DNA of 64,000 nt, taken from the NCBI GenBank assembly GCA_018296165.2, contig JACKQL020000118.1:1-64000 (forward strand). The letters are read 5' to 3'. The stretch comes from Termitomyces sp. T153 (lineage: Eukaryota > Basidiomycota > Agaricomycetes > Agaricales > Lyophyllaceae). Positions 56,901 to 64,000 of the stretch are shown here, in pieces (position 1 is the first letter of the stretch; each line of letters opens with the position of its first letter). The notes beneath the pieces were generated by a model. That model ran no database searches and was not told the DNA's origin. It saw only the letters and a list, made by a program, of their open reading frames with translations. The translations under genes were made by a program, and so were the position numbers.

Positions 56901-57993
56901 CCACCTCTTGCACTCTAGAAGTGAGTCAAAGGAGGCCTTGGAGAACATGTCCTCAAATGTATGCAAGTAGGGGGGTACTATATCTTAGAACTCTTGAGGT
57001 GCAGCATTGGTGGCAAAGGCCTGGGCCAGCCACTGGGATGTAGTTTGGCTAACCCTGATCTCTGCACCGGAGGGCAATGGGTGGACAGTGGTAACATAAA
57101 TTTGATCCCCCACCTCTATTGCTTCATCCAGGAGCTCTGGTTTGCATATACCACCAAACTCCCCTCCATGCTCCTCCTCCAAGGCTCTGCCATTGCTCCG
57201 ATTGTCCTTGTAGAGGGCTTCTCTATGAGGGAATGCCAGAGGCAGGGGGTCCAGGAGGTTTAGATCAGCAAAGGGGAGAGGGCTGGCATGACATGCTCAG
57301 ATGGCTGCATGCTCTTGGACTTGAGTCTATCACTCCACTCTGGCCTCCGCAGCACAGGCAGAGCACTTCCTGGGGCATCTACTCATGGTCACCTCTCCTT
57401 TGGTCCAATCAACCTTGGGGTTATGCTCTTGGAGCCACATGAACCTGAAGATCATGTCTTGCCTTCCCAAGCTGGTGATAGCAAATATGATGCACTCCAT
57501 GTGGTTCTGACAGCAGAGAACCAGGTTGACCACAGAACTAATTGCACTGGCTTTGTTGGGCATTCCATTGATGTTGTAGACAGGAATGGGCTTGGTAAGG
57601 GGCTGTGTGGTCAGGCCATGGCATTTGACAAACTCCAAGTCCAGGAAAAGTCCCATTGCTCTGCTGTCCAGGAGAGCTGCAACTCTGCAGTTTTGCTGGG
57701 TGTCCATCATCTTGATCTCCACATTAAGGTGCAAGGAATGGGCAGACAAACCAAAGGCCATCATGTACTGTTGGGGCATTTGGCATGCCCAAGTGGGGCT
57801 GTGCTGTTGGACCTTTGGAGGTGTCAGAGAGCTTGGCAGGGGCTCTGGAATTAGTGTTTGTATGTCTGGAAGGGGGCTTTGAGGTTCTTCTGTCTCAGAA
57901 AGAAGGGCATTGGAAAAGGCAGTTTCATTTTCTATCAATTGACAAGAGAACCTGTTAGCACCTAGCAATGGAGGCATACACCTCATCTGTTGC
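53946..57993 (-). pseudogene. Pol of B2: protease to chromodomain
   Basis: Protease frame 57986-57330 has LLDSRA in place of DSGA, so it is likely inactive. RT runs about 56966-56200 with YLDN (about 56415-56404); RNase H to about 55600; integrase zinc part near 55290-55200; VDFIVELP with the first Asp (about 55075), and the QMEHVNQELE stretch (54790-54760). A chromodomain at 54240-54100 (NNEEYEVEEILDS, VKWKGYGIEDISWEL) closes the frame. Stops and shifts break it in several places, but all domains are present. Confidence 0.85.
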
Positions 57994-59234
57994 TTGACTA
58001 AAAATCCCCCTCTAGCTCCAGAGGTGAGGTGCTCACATTGGCTTCCTCCAGGGTCAACTCTGATGAGGGCTTGTTCAGTGACAGAGCTCTGGCAGCATCT
58101 TTTTCAGCCAGGAGCTGCAGGAGAAGTTCCTCCTGCTCTGCTGCAAAAAGGTAGTAGACCTCCAGGCCCAGGGGACAGTGCCATGCAAAGTGCCTGGGCT
58201 TCTTGCATCTCTGGCATAACAGCAGGGCAACACAGAGTTGTCAGGCTGCATCCACATCCATGGGAATCCCCAGGGGTAGGGGATGAGTGGCAGGGGGCAG
58301 CTGTACCAAGGGCTGGCACTGGGTGAGTAGGCATGGGGTGGCAGAAGTTGCTGACCAGAACAGGGCACATTGTGGAATGGGGGTGACAGAGCTCCCTCTA
58401 TATCTCCATGAGCTGCTATTGGTTCTGGGCCACCTCATACCATGACACAATCTTTTCATTGTTGGAGTGACCCTCCACCAGGTTGTCAATGTGTTCCACC
58501 AAGGTGGGGTGCAAGCCATCCTGGAAGGTGAGGCATAGCTAGAGGCTGTCAGGGTAGGCAGCCTGTTTGACCAGGGCTGGAAACAAGTCAATGTACTCAT
58601 CCAATGTACGCTTCCCTTGTTCATACTGCTCCCTGTCACACAGCATCAGTGCTGCTGTCTTGGCGGGGTCCAACAGAAAAAACTCCATGCAAAAGTCCTT
58701 CTCAAAGGTGGCCCAGTCCAGAAAGCTCCCCACACCTCCAGGACAGTGGAAAACTCGCAGCACATAGGTGGAGGCATGTTTGGTCTTCATGTATGACAGC
58801 ACCCAGGCTATTTTCAATGCATTGGAGTCAAAAGCATCCCTGCTGAGGTGGATGTAAGTGAGGCAGGACTGTAGGAATTGCTCCCTGCCAGAACAAGCAC
58901 TATTGTATGCATCTGGCAGCACTGGACAAGGAATCCACAGCCACAGGGTCACTGGAGCTGCCAGAGTGAGTGCCATGGCAGGCAGAGCTGGTTCCTCAGC
59001 TGTGGGAGGGGCAGAGTTAGGGCTTAGGCATTCTAGCAATGCCTGGAGGGACTGGGAGATAAGATCTGTTGTCTGACAGAGAGTGGAGAGTTCAGTCATA
59101 TAGTGGGTGAGAAATGATTGCATTAATTGCACCTGGGTTTCTAGGTGGAGCAGGTGAGTCCAGGCTTTGTCCTGTGGGGCTGGGGCCTCCAAGGGTGTGT
59201 CTGGGTTGGCAAGCTGAGACATAGAACTCCACAA
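57994..59234 (-). pseudogene. Gag of B2
   Basis: Best-preserved Gag of the B family: Met at 59234 (an internal alternative at 59222), open to 58539. Helical LETQVQLMQSFL, core ALKIAWVLSYMKTKHASTY and FFLLDPAKTAALMLCD. After a stop at 58541 the frame continues in homology (LCLTFQDGLHPTLVEHID), then a zinc knuckle CQRCKKPRHFAWHC (about 58217-58174). Confidence 0.85.
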
Positions 59235-59328
59235 TGCTTAATTCTGGTGGAGAAGTGACAGATAGTGGCTCAGAGGTTTCTTGTGGCTATGCAGGGCTTC
59301 CAGGCCAGTTTTAGAAGACTTGTTCTAC

Positions 59329-59698
59329 TGTAAGGGCAACCTCTGGAGCAACAGATTGGAGTCACGCAGCTAGCAGAGAGGAATCCAAAGTATATTAGCA
59401 GAGTAGACAACAATACAAATCAGTAACTAATCACCTAGCAGAGGGGAATCCAAAGAGAACAAGTCTAAGGATCCCCACTGCTTGGCATGGCACATCAGTG
59501 GGTGGTGGAGGCATAGGAACTACTGTACAGGTGAGCAGAGCTACTCCTGACCCTAGGGCAATAATTGCTGAGATAATGCAGAGAATTCTGGAGTTCTCTG
59601 GAGATCTCCAGGGTTCTGGAAAGAGCCCCAGAGATGTTGAACAAGCTGCAGAGGTGCTGGAACCAGTCACAGAGGTTGGAAATGGAAGTCCCCTGACA
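59329..59698 (-). repeat. 5' LTR of B2 (370 bp)
   Basis: Right copy, with AGAACAAGTCT at 59456-59466 (+ strand) complementary, when transcribed, to the primer site at 59316-59326, which lies two bases outside the LTR. Confidence 0.9.
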
Positions 59699-59950
59699 CA
59701 TTCAGTATGTATCATAAATACTTTGGCAGATGCTATTGCTAACAGCAACTAATATCTCCTTTCTAAATACTATACCTACAAACAGTATAAATACTGCCTG
59801 TATATAGAGACAAAAGCAATAAACAGAGTACTGTTCCCCCTTACTAGCTCTATGCTTACCAGGTTCAGTCTCTTATTGCTCTTTCTTTTGCCATTGCCAA
59901 TGACTTAGTGTGGGTGCTGACTGTGGGCACCTTTAGCATTATTTTGACTT
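59699..59950 (+). repeat. Inserted A-type LTR fragment, right part
   Basis: Reverse complement of about 42810-43090, with a 32-base deletion between short repeats (GACTTAGTG) near 59908 and a few substitutions. TATA-type core at about 59786-59793. Confidence 0.85.
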
Positions 59951-60257
59951 GTACTGAAAGTTGTTATGGTTGGAGTAAACTTGAATGCAGTGCAGGGCTC
60001 CTTTGAGGTAGACCCTCCACTGCTGAAAGGCTTTGATAATGGCAAGGAGTTTCTTGTTGTAGATATTGTAGTTGAGCTCTGCAGGGATCATCAAACAGGT
60101 GTAAAAGGCAACAGGGCAGAGATCCTTACTGCTGGGATCATTTGGGAGAGTATTCCAGCAATGGCATAGTCAGAGGCATCACATTCAAGGACTATGGGTA
60201 GAGTGGGGTTGAAGTGGTGGAGAATTGGGGCAGAGGTGAAGGCCTTTTTGAGGAGGG
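59951..60257. repeat. 307-base direct repeat, right copy
   Basis: Partner of 52749-53055. Element D sequence runs on from its right end, while its left end meets A-type LTR sequence. Confidence 0.93.
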
Positions 60258-61640
60258 TGAAAATGCTTTGGCACTTGCTATCCCAGTCCCAATGAGTGTC
60301 CTTCTGGGTGAGTTGGTTGAGAGGCTTTGTGAATCTGAAATAGTTGCTGATGAACTGGCAATAGAAGTTAGCAAACCCTAGAAAGGACTGTATCTCCTCA
60401 ATGTTCCAGGGTGGAGGCCAGTTGAGAATGGCCTTGATCTTGGCAGGATCTATATGTACTCTGCCTGGAGTGACAATAACTCTAAGGTATTCAAGCTCTG
60501 TGGTGTGGAAGGAGCACTTTTTGGGTTTAGCATGAAGGTGGTACTCCTGGAGTTGTTCTAAGATGTGGCAGACATGCTCTGACTGTTCCTCCAGGGAGTT
60601 TGAGTAGATCAGAATGTTGTCCAAGTATATGATAAAAAAAACTTTGTTCATATCATAGAAGATGTTGTTCATGAAGTACTGGAAGGTGGTGGGAGAGTTG
60701 GTCATTCCAAAAGGCATCACTAGGTACTCAAATAGGCCATAATGGGTGTGGAAGGCAGTCTTCCATTCATTCAGAGCAATTCAGACATTGTTGTAGCCAG
60801 AGCAGAGGTCTATTTTTGTGTAGATCTTGGCACTGCAGAGGCAGTCAACAAGATCTCCAATTCAGGGAAGAGGCTACCAGTTCTTGTGACTTTGTTGAGT
60901 CCCCAGTAGTCAATGCAGAGTTAGAGAGACCCATCCTCCTTCTTGGCAAACAGGACCAGAGCTCTAGCAGCAGAGATTGAGGGGTGTATGAAAGCTTTGC
61001 CAAGCATGTTGTCAAGGTAATCTTTCAGGGCCTGGAGTTTGATTTCTGGCATGTTGTAGATCTTGCTGAAGGGGGGGGGAGGTGCCTTCTTCAAGATTAA
61101 TTTTGTGATTGTAAGATTGATGTGGGGGGAGTTCTTTTGCAGAGAATACATCAGCAAATTCATGATACTCTGGAGGAACTACTTCATGTAGGATTTGCTA
61201 CTCTGTTTTTTGCTCTGGCAGGGTAGTTCCTGCACATAGGTGTTCCTTTGGTAAGAACAGCATGATTTGTAGTTGATATGTGAGGGTGCCATCTTGTAAG
61301 ATGTGTGCAAAGAGGATGGTGCTGATGATTTTGATGTTGAGGGCTTCTGGATCAATAGGAGCAGGTGTTGAGGTGGTGGTGGTGGGATCTGGAGTTGTAG
61401 CAGTGGGGTCCAGAGTTGCCTGGCATTGTTGGTTGAGGTACCATGGGCCCTTATATCAATTTCTAGGAATGTTGGGGGGGAAGCTGTTAGGGGTTGTTCA
61501 AGGGGGCCAGGGGTGCAGGTATGCTTTCCTCCCTTTCAAAGTCATTCTTGAGGGTGAGGACAGAGTTGGTGGAGAAGAGGAGGGTGGTGCAGAGGAGGGT
61601 GTGAGTAGAGTGGGAGGGGAGATGTGCTAGGAGGGTGTCT
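59951..61640 (-). pseudogene. RT of element D (right part)
   Basis: Landmarks from right to left: a leader segment rich in Pro/Thr (61460-61330), PEYHEF and SYNHK (61170-61100), the RT frame from about 61060, MPFGMTNSPTTFQYFMN (60715-60665) and YLDN (near 60630-60619), then LGFANFYCQFI (60380-60345) and the start of RNase H. It ends in the duplicated block at 60257-59951. Confidence 0.82.
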
Positions 61641-64000
61641 GGAGAAAAACCATTGCATGGAGGAATGTAGCCAGGGCAGAGAAGATGTTGGTGTCTAATC
61701 CATGATTTAGTGCATCTTTGAGACCTAAAGACTAACTCATTTTCTATAAACTGGTAGTTGCCATCTTTGCCATTGATAGTCTATATGGCACATCCCATCA
61801 CCTGGCATTTAGGGCAACTACTGATGAAATGTCCCTGCTCACCACATAGTATGCATGCACCCTCTTTCCATTGCTTCTCCTGAGTGTCCTCTGCTATATT
61901 AATCCAGAGCCTGTTCCAAACTTTGTTTGCACATAGGGCCTCTTGGTCTTTAGCAGAGTCTGGAGCATTGTCAGGGTCTTGAAAATTGTTGGGATTGGTA
62001 TTCAGGGGTTCTGGAGCTTTGTGAAGGTCAGTGGTATTGAGTTGGGTAGGTGGGTGAGGTCCTGGGAGTTGATTGGTATTGGAGGGTCCTCAACCTGAGG
62101 GAAAACAGAGCACAGGGTTGGTAGGGGCTGTTGGAAGCAATGGTTGGTTGCCATTGGATGCTCTGGTTTGCCAGTTGGTGTTGCCAGAGGTGTTCCAGAT
62201 AGTTTGGGAGGCTGTATTCTTACTCTGGTCTTTCCAATAGCATTGGCTGATCTGTGTGATGAGTGCCTTGTAGCTGTCATATGTGAGATGCCTGGGTGCA
62301 GGTCAGAGGATGTCCTTGATGTGTTGGAGTAGGACACAGCAGAGGGCAAACCAGAGGGCATTGTAGTTCCAGCCAGTCTCATAGGCTTCTCATTCCAACT
62401 GGATAATGAAGGTGGTGACTCATTCATTGTCATGCATCTGGAGGTTGAAGAGGTTTTCCTCTGCTTCTGCTACAGTGTCAAATACTCCAAACTTACTGGA
62501 AAACTCCTGTGTGAAAACAAGCCAGTTGGAGAGCATGGAGTTGTTGGAGTCAAACTGGAGCAGTGCTGTATAGTGATCAAAGGCAATGGCATGTAGATAC
62601 AAGGTGGCAAAGGCCACCCATGAGCTCTCAAGTTGAAAAGTGATAGGCTTAGCTTGGAACATAGTGAGGCATTGTGTTAGAAAGATTCTCTATTCCCAGA
62701 GATCATGGCCAGTGAAGAATTTGGGTTTCTGGATGTCAAGCTTTTCTTCCCAAGCCAGTGCATCACAAGTGTCATCCTGAGTGCTTGGATTTTGGGGTGA
62801 GAATCTGGCATTGTAGTAGTAATAACAGTTGTTTCCATTGCCATGTTGATGGAGAAAGTTGTCCATGGCCAGGCCCCATCCATCTGAAGGTCTGCCATTA
62901 GGAGGTCCACCACCTGAGAGTGGGCTAGCATTGCCTGGGTGAGGCCCTGGGGCCCAGTGGAGTGGAGGAGGTTCTCTGGGAGTCAGTGGTCCAAAACTGT
63001 TAGCATCAGCAGGTTGGTTAGGTAAGGGGATAGGTAGTTGTCAAGGAGATTTATTAGAAAAAGGGAGTCAAGGTGCTCAAGGCCCATGGGTTGATACAGA
63101 GGAGCTGGAACATTTTGGCAGAGCATGTGTTTGGAGGGGCATTACCATTGGGGGCATGGAGATTAAGGTAAGAAGGCCTGTCCCAGAGAGGCACTGGAGC
63201 TCATTGATGTAGGAGAGGGTGTAGTTGGAGGTGAAGTTGTCATTGGGGAGAAGGGGCTAGGGGGCTCTTTGGGTGCAGAGTCCAGGCTTGGTGGGTTGAT
63301 CCCAAGTGTGGAAGGCACTGTCTGAAGCAGGTGGAGAGGGCCAGAGTATGGGCAGTGGGTTGGTCAAAGAGCCCTCCAGTGGAATTGAGGAATCTCAGAA
63401 TGTCAGATGCAGTGTTGAGCTCCTCATACTGATGGAGAATGAGGGCCAGGGTTTTATTTTGTACTTTAGCAGGTTCCTCTCATTGCACATGGAAGAAGTG
63501 GGCTGGGTCTAAAGGGTTCTTGAATCAGCAGGAGTTCTAGCTAGTATGTATTTCTTTAACCAGGATGCAGAGTTTGCTCTGGAGATTTGTGTTGATTTTC
63601 AGAGCACTTTTTGTGTTGTCAGAGAGGGTACCTAGTTGGTAGCATTTGTGGAGGTTGAGAAGGCAGTCTGCCCAGGTTTCAAGAGTTCTAGAAATGTCAG
63701 GATACCCAAGAGTGACAAGGAAGGAGTGGACTCATTTTGCAAACTCCACAGGGGAAAGGCAGAAGGAGTGGAGAACTTTGTCACATTGTTGAACATAGGC
63801 TTTGACTCATTGCTGTCTAGGAGAAGGGGGAATTTGAGTGAGAAAATGGAGTTGAGAGGGGAAATTATTATCTGGTTGCTCTGGAGGAACTGGAGCTGCA
63901 GTAGGAATTGGATAGGTATAGTAGGGTACTAGGGAGAGGTAAGCTGAATTAGCTGGTGCAGGGAGAAACTCAGGTGGCTGTCAGCATTCCAGGTAGACCT
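61641..64000 (-). pseudogene. Gag of element D and upstream frame
   Basis: From the window edge a minus-strand frame with several stops reads as protein (YCDKVLHSF-like and NTKSALKIN-like stretches, about 63800-63300). The Gag core lies at about 62760-62240 (WVAFATLYLH, FSSKFGVFD, HIKDILRP...YKALITQI landmarks typical of chromodomain Gypsy Gags). A zinc knuckle CILCGEQGHFISSC (about 61850-61808) is intact in its C-C-H-C positions. I find no protease D-S-G between it and RT; the distance is shorter than in element C, so protease was probably deleted near 61650-61700. Confidence 0.72.

Larger units (their letters stand above)
53580..59698 (-). mobile_element. Ty3/Gypsy element B2, complete with both LTRs and target duplication
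   Basis: LTRs 53580-53929 (350 bp) and 59329-59698 (370 bp); on the + strand TGTAAGGG...CCTGACA. CATTC flanks it at 53575-53579 and 59699-59703. Polypurine tract (minus AGAGGGGGTGTGA) at 53930-53942; self-priming site at 59316-59326. LTR copies differ at many transitions, so it is an old insertion. Confidence 0.92.
50808..64000 (-). mobile_element. Ty3/Gypsy element D (C family, inverted), interrupted at 53056-59950
   Basis: Reading leftwards: upstream and gag frame from the window edge to about 61700, RT (about 61160-60260), then a 307-base piece present twice around an insertion, RNase H, integrase and chromodomain to about 51180, and an antisense frame to 50808. CpG-depleted. LTRs are not seen: the 5' end is outside the window and the 3' end is truncated. 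Confidence 0.85.

Overview
The window looks like a repeat-rich stretch of a basidiomycete (probably Agaricomycetes) genome. Evidence: two host genes with 50-65 base GT-AG introns (an APSES/ankyrin MBF-type transcription factor and a secreted GH3 beta-xylosidase), several Ty3/Gypsy families with chromodomain integrases, and a relic of a tnp2-type (CACTA/EnSpm) transposase with the N-terminal motifs usual in mushrooms. Nearly everything else is nested retrotransposon.

Layout. 1-11432: element A, a nearly complete, CpG-rich Ty3/Gypsy element (LTRs ~1% different) with gag-pol on the + strand and, between pol and the 3' LTR, a multi-exon gene on the opposite strand. 11433-34380: a CpG-poor nest: the 3' part of element C (11433-18542), element B1 (18543-26797) interrupted by two nested solo LTRs (23954-26230 and, inside it, the CpG-rich 23990-25118), truncated A2 (26798-30762), and truncated inverted B3 (30763-33585). 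34380-37690: the MBP1-like gene in a CpG-normal island. 37690-44130: tandem repeats and fragments of A- and C-type elements. 44130-47650: the GH3 gene in a second CpG-normal island. 47650-64000: tnp2 relic, an A-type LTR, and element D (minus strand), split by an insertion holding an inverted LTR fragment and a complete B2 element with a CATTC target duplication.

Two themes tie the window together. (1) Old repeats have lost almost all CpG, and coding frames carry many TGA stops where CGA is likely ancestral; only element A, one solo LTR and the two host genes keep CpG. This is what CpG methylation with deamination, or a CpG-directed RIP-like process, would leave. (2) Element A carries an unusual candidate system: a spliced antisense gene for a probable nuclear protein (Cys-rich motif, bipartite NLS, acidic tracts), and the heptamer TAGCGAC about 35 times over the element (about 1.4 expected by chance). 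Together they resemble, as a hypothesis only, the motif-plus-protein anti-silencing arrangement of plant VANDAL transposons. Elements C and D carry a different antisense frame in the same place. B-family elements have an 11-base primer site complementary to a stretch of their own LTR, as in Tf1/sushi self-priming.

All coordinates and counts were made by eye; intron calls rest on splice consensus, frame continuity and protein-family similarity.
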